Notes: generated by a model not told the origin, from the sequence alone. A DNA stretch of 64,000 bases from an uncultured Bacilli bacterium (GCA_934096075.1 CAKOLN010000001.1:124001-188000); one strand, 5' to 3'. Positions 50,601 through 59,893 are shown, numbered from the stretch's first letter. Translations and numbers: made by a program.

Positions 50601-51216
50601 TAAGACATGGTTATATGATGGACGTACAGGTGAAAGATTTGACAAACGTGTTAATGTAGGTGTCATGTATATGATTAAACTTAACCACATGGTTGATGAT
50701 AAGATGCATGCTCGTTCTACTGGACCTTACAGTTTAGTAACACAACAACCTCTTGGTGGTAAAGCACAATTTGGTGGTCAAAGATTTGGTGAAATGGAAG
50801 TTTGGGCATTATATGCTTATGGTGCTGCTCACATTTTACAAGAAGTATTAACTATTAAGTCAGATGACGTTTTAGGACGTGTTAAGGTATATGAACAACT
50901 AGTTAAAGGTAAACCAGTTGATCAAGCAGGAGTTCCAGAATCATTTAGAGTTCTAATTAAAGAGTTCCAAGCTTTAGGTTTAGATATTAGTGTATTAACT
51001 AAAGATGGATTTAAAGATGTAAAAGAACTTGAAAAAGAAGAAAGTGATGAAGATACTCCAGTAAACATTGATGAAATAGATACAAGCAAAGAAGAAATAG
51101 TTGAAGAACCACAAGAAGATGACTTTGATGATGAAGATGATGAGTTTGAAGATGAGTATGACTCATTAGATGATTTAGAATATGATGAAAGTGATATGGA
51201 AGAAGGTGAAGAATAA
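47614..51216 (+). CDS. rpoB: DNA-directed RNA polymerase subunit beta
   Basis: 1200 residues. The catalytic-core beta subunit. All main blocks are present: FGSSQLSKFMDQINPLAELY, LSALGPGGLSRDRAG, VETPEGQNIGL, GYNYEDAVILNE, KMSGRHGNKGVVS and KAQFGGQRFGEMEVWALYAY. In the rifampicin pocket, Gln513 and His526 (E. coli numbers) are Lys (codon 49000) and Asp (codon 49039). The C-terminal ~60 residues after TKDGFKDVKELE are very acidic (DDEDDEFEDEYD). The 93-nt leader has AT-rich promoter-like sequence near 47525. It overlaps rpoC by one base. Confidence 0.97.
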   Translation: MAYKVEKFGMSRERRNFSKLKNRFELSNLLEIQKDSFQKFLDEGIKEVFEDIFPVESFSGSLSLEFGEYTLEEPRYSVNESKERRVTYAAPLKVKARLFINETGEVKEQEVFLGDIPLMTENASFIVNGVERVINCQLVRSPSIYFKREIDKNGRNIITSEVIPSKGTWLEYELDARNIFYVRIDRTRKVPITTFLRALGLSSDDDIIKVFGEDEYITNTIEKDSTNNTDQALIEIYEKLRPGEPATLDSSKNQLITRFFDKFRYDLAKVGRYKFNRKLNVCDRLLNNRIGEDIVVDGEIKVKKGTLITKELLEEIKPIFESGYGVHEVKINEELDQYNKIQEVLVYANDGTDKIIKVIGNDQSIDTKRLTISDIYASVNYYINLHYGVGNFDEIDHLANRRVRQGGELIQNQFRVGIARMERVIRERMTTQDIDTVTPKSLINIRPVTAALKEFFGSSQLSKFMDQINPLAELYDKRKLSALGPGGLSRDRAGMDVRDVNSSHYGRICPVETPEGQNIGLITSLAGYAKLNEYGFIMTPYRKVENGKLTDEIVYMTADEEENFYICPATIKVNDKNEIEEDSVPVRFNRDNLVVEKTKVDYSDVSPSQIVSITTSMIPFLEHDDANRALMGANMQRQAVPLMVTEAPIVGTGVEKYAALDSGCVIKSKDEGVVDYVDGKKIVIKNSKGKHEYELISYQRSNAETCYTQKPIVKKGDEVKVGDIIADGPSTNDGEISLGKNLTVAFMTYNGYNYEDAVILNERIVKNDVLTSVHIEMLEVECRDTKLGPEEFTRDIPNVSEEARRNLDEHGIIRIGTEVKENDILVGKITPKGVQELTSEEKLLHAIFGEKTREVRDTSLRVPHGSSGIVHDVQVFTKDNSDELPAGVIKIIRIYLIKKRKMQVGDKMSGRHGNKGVVSLVLPEEDMPYLPDGRTVDVILNPLGVPSRMNLGQILEVHLGMAAKTLGVHIATPVFDSATEEDIVNMTKEAKLDPDYKTWLYDGRTGERFDKRVNVGVMYMIKLNHMVDDKMHARSTGPYSLVTQQPLGGKAQFGGQRFGEMEVWALYAYGAAHILQEVLTIKSDDVLGRVKVYEQLVKGKPVDQAGVPESFRVLIKEFQALGLDISVLTKDGFKDVKELEKEESDEDTPVNIDEIDTSKEEIVEEPQEDDFDDEDDEFEDEYDSLDDLEYDESDMEEGEE

Positions 51217-54200
51217 TGATGGATGTTAATTTATTTGAAGGAATTAGAATCGGTATCGCTTCACCTGAAAAAATCCGTTCATGGAGTTATGGAGAAGTTA
51301 AAAAGCCTGAAACTATAAATTATAGAACACTTCGTCCTGAAAGAGATGGATTATATTGTGAAAAAATATTTGGTCCAACAAAGGATTTTGAATGTGCTTG
51401 TGGAAAATATAAAAGATTAAGATATAAAAATGTAGTGTGTGATAGATGTGGAGTTGAAGTAACTCGTTCTAAAGTAAGACGTGAGAGAATGGGGCATATA
51501 GAACTTGCAACTCCTGTTGCTCACATTTGGTATACTAAAGGTGTACCACCTAAAATAGGACTAGTACTTGATATGTCTCCAAGAGATATTGAAGAAGTAA
51601 TTTATTTCGTAAGTTATGTTGTATTAGACCCAGGTAATGCTCCTCTTGAAAAGAAACAAACTTTATCTGATAAAGAATATCGTGCATATTATGAAAAATA
51701 TGGAAACACTTTTAAAGTAGGAATGGGTGCTGAAGCAATTAAAACTTTATTGAGTGAAGTAGATCTTGAAAAAGAAGTAGAAAGCTTAAAGAAAGAAATA
51801 GATGCTAGTCAAGGACAAAAGAAATTAAGATTAGTTAAAAGAGTAGATTGCTTACAAAGTTTTATTGAAAGTGGAAATAGACCAGAATGGATGATATTAG
51901 ATGTACTTCCAGTATTACCACCTGATTTAAGACCAATGATACAATTACCTGGTGGAAGATTTGCAACAAGTGATTTAAATGATTTATATAGAAGAATTAT
52001 TAATAGAAATAATCGTCTTAAGAAATTATTAGAACTTGGTGCTCCTACAATTATTGTACAAAATGAAAAACGTATGCTTCAAGAAGCAGTAGATGCTTTA
52101 ATTGATAATGGTAGACGTGGAAGAAGTGTACAAGGTGTAGGAAATAGACCTTTAAAATCATTATCAAGTATGCTTAAAGGTAAACAAGGTAGATTTAGAC
52201 AAAACCTATTAGGTAAACGTGTAGACTACTCAGGTCGTTCTGTTATTGCAGTAGGACCATCATTAAAGATGTATGAGTGTGGTATTCCAAAAGAAATGGC
52301 TCTTGAGTTGTTTAAACCTCATGTTATACATGAATTAGTTGAAAGAGAATTAGCTCATAATATTAAAGGTGCTAAAAAATTAATAGATGCTCAAGATGAA
52401 AGAGTATGGGATATTGTAGAAGAAGTTATTAAAGAACATCCAGTATTACTTAACCGTGCTCCAACTCTACATAGATTAGGTATTCAAGCATTTGAACCTA
52501 AACTAGTAGGTGGTAAGGCTTTAAGATTACATCCACTTGTTTGTACAGCATTTAATGCTGACTTCGATGGAGACCAAATGGCAGTTCACGTTCCATTAAG
52601 TGAAGAAGCTCAATCTGAAGCAAGATTATTAATGTTAGGTGCTAACAATATCTTATCTCCTAAAGATGGAAGCCCAATTGTTACTCCAGGACAAGATATG
52701 GTATTAGGTAACTATTACTTAACTCTTGAGATTGCTGGATTAGAGCATGAAGGTAAAGCTTATAAAAATTCAAATGAAGCATTAATGGACTATGAAAGAA
52801 GAAATATAACTCTACACACTAGAATATGTATTCCTGCTAAAAGTTTTACTCATAAAATATGGGCAGATGCTAATATTGATAAATACTTAGTAACTACTCC
52901 TGGTAAAATAATATTTAATGAAATATTACCTGATGCATTTCCTTATGTAAATGAAGCAAGTAAAGAAAATTTTGAAGGATTAACTCCAGATATTTACTTT
53001 ATTGAAAAAGGTGAAAATTTACCAGAAAGAGTAAAAGAAATTCCTGTAGCTAAAGGATTTGTTAAGAAAGACTTAGAAAAATTAATAGCACAAATATTTA
53101 AGAGATTTAAAACAACTGAAACTAGTATATTCCTAGATAAACTTAAAAACCAAGGATTTAAATTCAGTACATTATCTGGTATTACATTTAGTTTAAGTGA
53201 TATTCCAGTATCTGATTTTAAAGAAAAGATTATAAACGATACACAAGAAACTGTAGATAAAGTAAATAAACAATATAAACGTGGTTTAATTACTGATGAA
53301 GAAAGACATAGAAAAGTTGTTGATTTATGGTTAAATGCTACTAAAGATGTTCAAAAAGCAGTTATGGATGAAATGGATAAGGAAAAAGATTCTAATCCAC
53401 TTGCTATGATATTTACTTCTAAAGCCAGAGGTAATGCTTCTCAATTAGGACAACTTAGTGGTATGCGTGGAATTATGGCTAAGCCAGATGGTGAAGAAGT
53501 AGAAATTCCTATTACTGCGTCATTTAAAGAAGGACTTGATGTGCAAGAATTCTTCTTAAGTAGCCATGGTTCAAGAAAAGGTACTGCTGATACTGCTCTT
53601 AAGACAGCTGATGCTGGTTACTTAACTCGTAGACTTGTTGATGTAGTACAAGATTTAATTATTAAAGAAGAAGATTGTGGAACTATTCAAGGACTTGAAG
53701 TTAGTGCATTTATTGATGATAAATCAGGTAGTGTACTAGAAAGTTTTGAAGAAAGAATAGTTGGTAGATTTACTAATCAAAAGGTTATTAATCCTGAAAC
53801 TAAAGAAGTTATTATTGGTAAAGGTGAATTAATCACTGAACATATAGCTAAGAAAATAGTTAAGGCTGGTATAACTAAGATTGAAATTAGAAGTGTATTA
53901 ACATGTAAGACTCATAATGGATTGTGTCAAAAATGTTATGGACGTAACCTTGCTACTGGTAATGTTGTAGAAATAGGTGAAGCAGTAGGTATTATGGCTG
54001 CTCAAAGTATCGGTGAACCTGGTACACAACTTACAATGCGTACATTCCATACTGGTGGTGTTGCTGGTGCAGATGATATCACACAAGGTCTTCCTCGTGT
54101 AGAAGAATTATTTGAAGCAAGAACTCCAAAAGCAAAAGCAACTATTGCTGAAATTGGTGGTAAAGTTACAAAGATACAAGAAGATAAAGGTAAATTTAAG

Positions 54201-54902
54201 ATTTACATTACAAATGATGTTGAAGTTAGAGAACATGTAACACTATATAATGCTAAACTAAGAGTTGAAAAAGGACAAATGGTTGAAGCAGGACAAGCAC
54301 TTACTGAAGGAAGTATAAGTCCAAAGGAATTATTAGCTGTTACTGATCCAACAACAGTTCAAGAATATATTTTAAGAGAAATTCAAAAAGTATATAAGAG
54401 TCAAGGTGTTGATGTTTCTGATAAGCATATTGAAACAGTTGTTAAGAGAATGATTAACAAAATTAAGATTACTGATCAAGGTGATACTGACTTTGTTGAA
54501 GGTACAGCAGTTTCAATTAGAGAATTTACTGAAAGAAATAAACCTTATATCCTAGAAGGAAAAGTACCTGCAAGTGGTAAAGCTGTAATGCTTGGTATCA
54601 CTAAAGCAAGTTTAGAGACTGATTCATTCTTAAGTGCTGCATCATTCCAAGAAACTACAAGAATCTTAACTGATGCTGCTGTAAGAGGTAAAGTTGACCA
54701 TCTAAATGGATTAAAAGAAAATGTTATCTTAGGTAAATTAATTCCTGCTGGAACTGGTGCTAAAGAATATTCTAATATTGAATTAATGTTAGAAAAAGAA
54801 TTCTTAAGTGATGATCCATCAGAAGTACTAGAAGAAACATTCTTAACTGATACAAAAGAAGAGACTACAGAAGTAAAAGAAAACAAAGAAGATGCTGAAT
54901 AA
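51216..54902 (+). CDS. rpoC: DNA-directed RNA polymerase subunit beta'
   Basis: 1228 residues starting at ATG 51216 or 51219. It has the N-terminal zinc finger CACGKYKRLRYKNVVCDRCG, the catalytic AFNADFDGDQMAVH with three Asp that hold Mg2+, the bridge helix and trigger loop region (IMAAQSIGEPGTQLTMRTFH), and the second zinc motif (CKTHNGLCQKCYGR). The length matches Firmicutes subunits without large insertions. The short C-terminal tail is acidic (TKEETTEVKENKEDAE). It ends at a terminator. Confidence 0.97.
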   Translation: MMDVNLFEGIRIGIASPEKIRSWSYGEVKKPETINYRTLRPERDGLYCEKIFGPTKDFECACGKYKRLRYKNVVCDRCGVEVTRSKVRRERMGHIELATPVAHIWYTKGVPPKIGLVLDMSPRDIEEVIYFVSYVVLDPGNAPLEKKQTLSDKEYRAYYEKYGNTFKVGMGAEAIKTLLSEVDLEKEVESLKKEIDASQGQKKLRLVKRVDCLQSFIESGNRPEWMILDVLPVLPPDLRPMIQLPGGRFATSDLNDLYRRIINRNNRLKKLLELGAPTIIVQNEKRMLQEAVDALIDNGRRGRSVQGVGNRPLKSLSSMLKGKQGRFRQNLLGKRVDYSGRSVIAVGPSLKMYECGIPKEMALELFKPHVIHELVERELAHNIKGAKKLIDAQDERVWDIVEEVIKEHPVLLNRAPTLHRLGIQAFEPKLVGGKALRLHPLVCTAFNADFDGDQMAVHVPLSEEAQSEARLLMLGANNILSPKDGSPIVTPGQDMVLGNYYLTLEIAGLEHEGKAYKNSNEALMDYERRNITLHTRICIPAKSFTHKIWADANIDKYLVTTPGKIIFNEILPDAFPYVNEASKENFEGLTPDIYFIEKGENLPERVKEIPVAKGFVKKDLEKLIAQIFKRFKTTETSIFLDKLKNQGFKFSTLSGITFSLSDIPVSDFKEKIINDTQETVDKVNKQYKRGLITDEERHRKVVDLWLNATKDVQKAVMDEMDKEKDSNPLAMIFTSKARGNASQLGQLSGMRGIMAKPDGEEVEIPITASFKEGLDVQEFFLSSHGSRKGTADTALKTADAGYLTRRLVDVVQDLIIKEEDCGTIQGLEVSAFIDDKSGSVLESFEERIVGRFTNQKVINPETKEVIIGKGELITEHIAKKIVKAGITKIEIRSVLTCKTHNGLCQKCYGRNLATGNVVEIGEAVGIMAAQSIGEPGTQLTMRTFHTGGVAGADDITQGLPRVEELFEARTPKAKATIAEIGGKVTKIQEDKGKFKIYITNDVEVREHVTLYNAKLRVEKGQMVEAGQALTEGSISPKELLAVTDPTTVQEYILREIQKVYKSQGVDVSDKHIETVVKRMINKIKITDQGDTDFVEGTAVSIREFTERNKPYILEGKVPASGKAVMLGITKASLETDSFLSAASFQETTRILTDAAVRGKVDHLNGLKENVILGKLIPAGTGAKEYSNIELMLEKEFLSDDPSEVLEETFLTDTKEETTEVKENKEDAE

Positions 54903-54920
54903 GTGTCTTCTTTTATTTTA
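54884..54920 (+). terminator. terminator of rpoB-rpoC
   Basis: The stem AAGAAGA...TCTTCTT is extended by G-T pairs around the stop codon and followed by TTATTTT. The central 20 nt (54890-54909) recur exactly at 55918-55937, where they terminate the next gene. Confidence 0.75.
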
Positions 54921-54993
54921 CACAATATATTTTTTAATTTGACTTACTTAAGCTATATTAGTAAAATTATAGTTAGTAATAAAGGGGGATTAT

Positions 54994-55902
54994 ATGCCAG
55001 CTTATTTATCACATGCGATTATGGGAGAAGATTTACATAAAAAAAGTGAATCTGATGAAAAATTGTTTAAAGTATCAGTTAAAAAAGAAAGTTTAAAAGC
55101 AAATAGTATAGGACAAGATTTATCAATAGTGTCAAATACTTTAAACAAATATGATGCACATAACTTTAATACTAAATTGTTTTTTATGAATTTAGTTAAA
55201 TATATTAAAGATAATAAACTTTATGAAAATGAATGTGTTATGTCTTTATTATATGGACAAATTGCGCATTATTTTCTAGATGTTAATACGCATCCATTAA
55301 TTTATTATATCGAAACCGGATGTAAATCACCTAATGCTATATCTTCTCATATGTTAGTTGAAGGTTACTTAAGTTCATATATGGCAGAAAAAATTTTAGG
55401 TAAAGATTATATGAGTTTGAAAGGTTCTTATTTAGGGCATTTAGATTTAACTGATAAAGAAGTACAAGATTTAATAAAATGGGTTTATATGAAAACATAT
55501 GGAGATAAACAAGCTTTATTTAGTTATAAGTCAGAATTTTCTGCACTTAAGTTTGTTGAAGATATTACTATAAATTCTCATTTAAGTTCAAAAGAAAAGT
55601 TAATTAAAGTATCTAAATTTAGAGAATTTTTAGAAATGAATAAATTATCACTAGGTGAAATAACAAATGATTCTAATGCTACTTGGACAAATCCACAAAC
55701 TAATGAAAGACATAGCGAGAGTTTTATGGAACTTTATGACAAATCAATTACTGAATCTCAAGAAGCTATTTCTAAAGTAAACGGATTCATTTATGATGGT
55801 AATAGTATAGATACATTAAATTCGGTATTTACTGATTTATCATTTGATACTGGAGTATCTTGTTCTCTAGGTAAAGATTTAAAATATGTGAGAAAAATAT
55901 AA
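54994..55902 (+). CDS. zinc-dependent phospholipase C-like protein
   Basis: 302 residues without a signal peptide, start MPAYLSHAIMGEDLHKKS. The Zn_dep_PLPC-family pattern of His and Asp in helices is visible: LLYGQIAHYFLDVNTHPLIY, SSHMLVEGYLSSYMAEK. The family ranges from secreted phospholipases to intracellular proteins of unknown substrate in Firmicutes; the lack of a secretion signal suggests the latter. Ribosome site AAGGGGG. It follows the RNA polymerase operon but has its own promoter space. Confidence 0.75.
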   Translation: MPAYLSHAIMGEDLHKKSESDEKLFKVSVKKESLKANSIGQDLSIVSNTLNKYDAHNFNTKLFFMNLVKYIKDNKLYENECVMSLLYGQIAHYFLDVNTHPLIYYIETGCKSPNAISSHMLVEGYLSSYMAEKILGKDYMSLKGSYLGHLDLTDKEVQDLIKWVYMKTYGDKQALFSYKSEFSALKFVEDITINSHLSSKEKLIKVSKFREFLEMNKLSLGEITNDSNATWTNPQTNERHSESFMELYDKSITESQEAISKVNGFIYDGNSIDTLNSVFTDLSFDTGVSCSLGKDLKYVRKI

Positions 55903-55911
55903 GTAATTAAA

Positions 55912-55945
55912 GTTAAGAGATGCTGAATAAGTGTCTTTTTTCTTT
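55912..55945 (+). terminator. terminator, near copy of the rpoC terminator
   Basis: AAGAGATGC pairs with GTGTCTTTT (two G-T pairs), then a long T/C run. Positions 55918-55937 equal 54890-54909 of the rpoC terminator. Confidence 0.75.
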
Positions 55946-55983
55946 TTTCAAAATGTAGTATACTTATTATAGTAGGTGAGAAT

Positions 55984-56448
55984 ATGGAAGATATAGTAGA
56001 TAAATTAATATTAAATAATAAAACTATAAGCATAATGGAAAGTTGTACTGGTGGTTTTGTAGCAAGTTCAATAACTAATGTTAGTGGTTCGAGTAAAATA
56101 TTTAAGTTTGGTGCTGTTACTTATTCTAATGAATATAAAATTAGAATGGGTGTAAATGAAGATGTTATTAATGAATATTCAGTTTATAGTATTGAAACAG
56201 CTAAAGAAATGAGTAAAAAAATATCTGATTTTACTAATAGTGACTATGGGGTAGGAGTAACTGGTACTATTAATGAAATAGATCCTAATAATATTAGTAA
56301 AAGTATAAGTAAAGTTTACTTAAGTGTTTATATAAAGTCTAGTGATGAATATTTAACTAAATGTATAAATACTATAAAAGCATCAAGAATAGAAAATAAA
56401 GAATATATTACCAAAAATATAGTTGAAATGTTAAGGAGTGTTTTATGA
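55984..56448 (+). CDS. pncC: nicotinamide-nucleotide amidohydrolase (CinA C-terminal domain/PncC)
   Basis: 154 residues. It deamidates NMN to nicotinate mononucleotide in pyridine-nucleotide recycling. The CinA signature is clear: ISIMESCTGGFVASSITNVS, FGAVTYSNEYKIRMG and DYGVGVTGTINEIDP. It lacks the N-terminal COG1058 domain of full CinA, as in PncC. The stop overlaps the next start by 4 nt. Confidence 0.88.
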   Translation: MEDIVDKLILNNKTISIMESCTGGFVASSITNVSGSSKIFKFGAVTYSNEYKIRMGVNEDVINEYSVYSIETAKEMSKKISDFTNSDYGVGVTGTINEIDPNNISKSISKVYLSVYIKSSDEYLTKCINTIKASRIENKEYITKNIVEMLRSVL

Positions 56449-56924
56449 AAATAATAAAGTCTTTTTTGACAAATGATGTAATTGATATAATAATAAATAT
56501 AGATAAAACTTTTTATGATAAAGTTAATGATGAAAGATGGTATAAAGAAAGATATAATAGATTTCATTATGCTTATATACTTATGGATGAAGAAAAACCT
56601 GTTGGATATATTTTATCAGTTCCAATAAGAAAGCAATTATATGATGCAATTAAGAGTGGTGTATTAATTAATGATACTGATGTTAATCCTAATATGATAG
56701 TGAATGAATCTTATTATAATTACATTACTTCTTGTGTTATATTAGAAGAGTATAGAAATAAGGGTTATGGTAAAAATTTACTTGAAACATTACTTCAAAA
56801 TGGAAGAGGCTTTTATATAGCATTAACTATTAGTAATAATGGTTATAAGTTAGCTAGAACTTACATGGATGAGATGTTAAAGATTAATAATTTAATGTAT
56901 GTGTTTGAAAAGGAAATAGATTAA
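56445..56924 (+). CDS. GNAT-family N-acetyltransferase
   Basis: 159 residues. The acetyl-CoA-binding motif A is visible (SCVILEEYRNKGYGKNLLET, with R/Q-x-x-G-x-G/A form), followed by ALTISNNGYKLARTYM. The N-terminal half is typical GNAT. The acceptor is unknown. It is translationally coupled to pncC (ATGA overlap). Confidence 0.82.
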   Translation: MKIIKSFLTNDVIDIIINIDKTFYDKVNDERWYKERYNRFHYAYILMDEEKPVGYILSVPIRKQLYDAIKSGVLINDTDVNPNMIVNESYYNYITSCVILEEYRNKGYGKNLLETLLQNGRGFYIALTISNNGYKLARTYMDEMLKINNLMYVFEKEID

Positions 56925-56925
56925 A

Positions 56926-57639
56926 ATGAAGATTAAAGTGATTGGAAGTGGATGTATTTGGACTAAGTATGCTAGTGCATCTTATTTGATAGATAATAAA
57001 ATATTAATTGATATACCTAATGGATGTATGAAGAAGATGATGGGATTTGGTATTAATCCAGAAGAAATAGAATATTTATTGATTACTCATTTTCATGGAG
57101 ATCATTATTTTGATATACCTTTTTATTTAATGTATAAATCTAAGCATGATAATAAAATTAATAATGTTTATCTTAATGAAGAGAGTATCGATAAAGTAAA
57201 ATCTTTAACTTATTTGGCATTTCCTAATTCATGTGAAGAAATTATAAATGATTCTAATGTAGTGTTTCATGATGATTTGAAATTTCAAATTAATGAATAT
57301 ATTATTGATAAAGTGTTGGTTGATCATGGTAGAATGAAACCAGCTTATGGTTATATATTTAGTGATTCTAAAATTAAAGTTGGTTTTACTGGAGATAGTG
57401 CTTTATGTGAAATGATTGAAATGATGGCTAGTGTATGTAAATATTTAATACTTGATATAAGTTTTATTGAAGGTACTAGTAAACATATGGGAATTGACAA
57501 TTTAAAATATTTAGTGAATACTTATAGTAAATGTACTTTTATACCTTCTCATATGTCTGATGAAGTAAGAGATACATTGACAAAAATGAAACTTAAAAAT
57601 GTTATAATAGTTCAGGATGGAGAAGAATTAACATGTTAA
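56926..57639 (+). CDS. metallo-beta-lactamase-fold hydrolase (RNase Z-like)
   Basis: 237 residues. The MBL motif THFHGDHYFDIPF (residues ~46-58) supplies H-x-H-x-D-H. VDHGRMKPAYGYIF, GFTGDSALC and IPSHMS provide the remaining ligands. The arrangement follows the RNase Z/beta-CASP-less branch, but the flexible exosite arm of true RNase Z is not apparent, so the substrate is uncertain. It starts 1 nt after the GNAT gene and overlaps the transporter gene by 7 nt. Confidence 0.85.
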   Translation: MKIKVIGSGCIWTKYASASYLIDNKILIDIPNGCMKKMMGFGINPEEIEYLLITHFHGDHYFDIPFYLMYKSKHDNKINNVYLNEESIDKVKSLTYLAFPNSCEEIINDSNVVFHDDLKFQINEYIIDKVLVDHGRMKPAYGYIFSDSKIKVGFTGDSALCEMIEMMASVCKYLILDISFIEGTSKHMGIDNLKYLVNTYSKCTFIPSHMSDEVRDTLTKMKLKNVIIVQDGEELTC

Positions 57640-58487
57640 ATAATTGGGTTACCTGGGTTATTATATATTTGATTTCAGCTGTTGTATTTTCTCAATCTTT
57701 TAAAAAAGCCAACAGAAATATGACTAATGCAGGAACATTAACTATTTTATTAGAATTATTTACTGCATTTTTTTCATTATTTTTCATACCATTTTTTAAA
57801 TTAACTATATCTCATAATCCTCACACATATTTAATACTTATTGTTGTTATTATTATCTATGCATTTACAGATAGACTCAATATAGAGGCAAGATATGGAT
57901 TTTCTACAAGTACATTTAGTATGCTAAAACAATTGTCATCTGTATTTCTTGTAATACTAAGTTTTGTAATATTGAAAGAAAAAGTTGTAATAACTAAGGT
58001 AGTTGGTGCTTCTTTAATACTTATTGCTAATGTTGGACTTGCAGTAGATAAAGATGGAAAATTTAGAATTAATAAATATTTTCTTATGAGTTTAGTATCT
58101 AATATATTATTTGCATTTGGAATGCTTATTAATGTTAATATATCAGGTGAATTTAATTTAGGAATTTATACTATAATTACAGTATTATTTCCATCAATAT
58201 TAATAACTTTATTTGGTAAACATAGTATAAAAGAACTTAAAGAAGAATTTAATTTATATGATAAAAAAAGATTTTTGTTATCTGCTTTTTCTTGGTGTGT
58301 TATGTTAATATCATCTGTTAGAGCATATCAATTAGGAAGTGTTTCTGTAGTAGCACCTCTTCTTACGTTAACGGCTATAATTAATACTATATATGAGTTT
58401 ATATTTAATAAAGATAAAAGTGAGTTTATTAAGAAACTTATTATAGGTATAATTATTATAATTGGGGTATTACTAATAAAAAAGTAA
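57633..58487 (+). CDS. EamA/DMT-family transporter
   Basis: 284 residues with ten hydrophobic helices in two fives. The EamA duplication is visible (first repeat ends STFSMLKQLSSVFLVILSFV then LKEKVVITKVVGASLILIAN; second ends LGSVSVVAPLLTLTAIINTI). DMT transporters export small metabolites such as amino acids or purines; specificity is unknown. It overlaps the MBL gene by 7 nt and ends the pncC-GNAT-MBL-transporter run. Confidence 0.85.
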   Translation: MLNNWVTWVIIYLISAVVFSQSFKKANRNMTNAGTLTILLELFTAFFSLFFIPFFKLTISHNPHTYLILIVVIIIYAFTDRLNIEARYGFSTSTFSMLKQLSSVFLVILSFVILKEKVVITKVVGASLILIANVGLAVDKDGKFRINKYFLMSLVSNILFAFGMLINVNISGEFNLGIYTIITVLFPSILITLFGKHSIKELKEEFNLYDKKRFLLSAFSWCVMLISSVRAYQLGSVSVVAPLLTLTAIINTIYEFIFNKDKSEFIKKLIIGIIIIIGVLLIKK

Positions 58488-58546
58488 TTAAAATTGATTT
58501 GATTTGTAATAAATTTAGTACAAAAGAATTGAATATTAATTTGTTA

Positions 58547-59059
58547 TTATTTATTTTTTTTAACAAGTATTACTCCAATTATCGTTATAACAACAATCAT
58601 AAATGGAGCTACTTTAAAATATACCCACTCAAATGAATGCCATATAGTTCCAATAACTGCCCATTCTGGATTACTATAATCCCAATTTTGATATGGACTA
58701 CCTAACAGTGCTAATAAGATAAATAATAAAATCAAACAAACATCAGCTATTATTAAAGTATTAACAAATATATTTCTTTTTTGCTTTTGTTTTTTAGATA
58801 GTTGTTCATTAATAACCTCTAGTTTCTCTGATATTACCTTTAAGTCGTTTTTTTCCTGTTCATCAATGTTCTCTCCAAGAATTGTACTAACTGGTGTATC
58901 AAATACTTCCGATATAGATATTAACATTTCTGCATCTGGAACAGATAATCCTTGTTCCCATTTTGATACTGTTTGTCTTACAACATTTAATTTAACGCTT
59001 AATTCTTCTTGAGAAAGTCCTTTATTTTTTCTTAATGTTTTTAAATTATCTTTTAGCAT
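58547..59059 (-). CDS. XRE-family regulator with C-terminal membrane helices
   Basis: 170 residues, AGGAGGAATTATAA before the ATG. N-terminal Cro/C1 HTH (LKTLRKNKGLSQEELSVKLN, RQTVSKWEQGLSVPD), a coiled linker (LKVISEKLEVINEQLSKKQK) and two membrane helices (~98-118 and ~148-167). This layout is common in Firmicutes, where the membrane part may sense envelope state. A 13-bp palindrome covers the -35 of its own promoter, suggesting autoregulation. Confidence 0.85.
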   Translation of the reverse strand: MLKDNLKTLRKNKGLSQEELSVKLNVVRQTVSKWEQGLSVPDAEMLISISEVFDTPVSTILGENIDEQEKNDLKVISEKLEVINEQLSKKQKQKRNIFVNTLIIADVCLILLFILLALLGSPYQNWDYSNPEWAVIGTIWHSFEWVYFKVAPFMIVVITIIGVILVKKNK

Positions 59060-59085
59060 TTATAATTCCTCCTTTCGTTAAATAA

Positions 59086-59118
59086 ATTGTATGACAAATA
59101 CCCTGTTGCTACAAGCAA
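59086..59118 (-). promoter_or_regulatory. promoter with palindromic operator for the XRE-membrane gene
   Basis: On the minus strand, TTGTAG (59109-59114) and TACAAT (59086-59091) are 17 bp apart. The dyad TTGCT-TGT-AGCAA (59106-59118) covers the -35. It has the same 5-3-5 geometry as the palindrome near the other XRE gene at 21214-21226. Confidence 0.55.
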
Positions 59119-59234
59119 TGCATTTTAACATATCTATTAACCACTGTTATATCATAGCTTTCAACTGATTTATAAATTACTATTTATCTATTCCATCTGT
59201 GTAATTATAACACGATTTTAACAGATTTTTATTA

Positions 59235-59893
59235 CTAAATAGTTACCATTTCCATGGTTATTAAATAATTTTTAATTTTATCAATTACATCATCTATATT
59301 TTTATTTAACCAATTATATTTTGGATTATTAAGATTTATTTTATATAATTTTGAACTAGTAATTTTTTCAAATTGATTAATCAAATCTTTTACATTATTA
59401 ACATTGATTGATTTATCATCATAAATCAAAATTTTAAAACAGTTTTCAAGTTTTTCTTTATTAAGTAGTTTATTATCTATTAAATAATAAAAATCAAATA
59501 TCTTTATATCTAGTTGATCTAATATTAAATTTTAAAAGAAATTTCATTTTTTCAGTAAAAATTTGTTCTGGAGAATTAATTAATAAATTAGCTCCAAGAT
59601 TAATAATATTAAAATCAAACATATATTGTTCTTGCTCAAGTTCAAATAATTTATGAACTCCAATATCTAACTTTGTATCTATTTCATTTTTATAGTTATC
59701 TTTAATCTTTAAAAATACTCTTTTACCTTTATAATCCTGATGGTGTAATGGAATAATTTCATCTATTATTTCAAAATTAATATAATTAATAGACTTATTT
59801 AATTCATATAATTTTAAAGTAAATGTTTTTACTATTTTTTTATATTTCCGTGGTATATTTATTTCAGTTAGTAGTTTATTACAACCTACAATT
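59235..59893 (-). pseudogene. broken AbiEii-type nucleotidyltransferase toxin gene
   Basis: On the minus strand one frame encodes DYKGKRVFLKIKDNYKNEID, LDIGVHKLF, LINSPEQIFTEKMKFLLKF and NIRSTRYKDI, then TGA. After a one-base shift near 59503 the frame continues IFDFYYLIDNKLLNKEKL through to TAA 59235. SPEQIFTEK and RYKDIFDFYYL are AbiEii/AbiGii nucleotidyltransferase signatures. The N-terminal catalytic G-S-x-x-D part is absent, and so is an AbiEi antitoxin gene. This is a dead abortive-infection or toxin-antitoxin relic. The stretch 59894-60051 holds only two small inverted repeats (GGTTG/CAACC and CTCGA/TCGAG). Confidence 0.75.
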
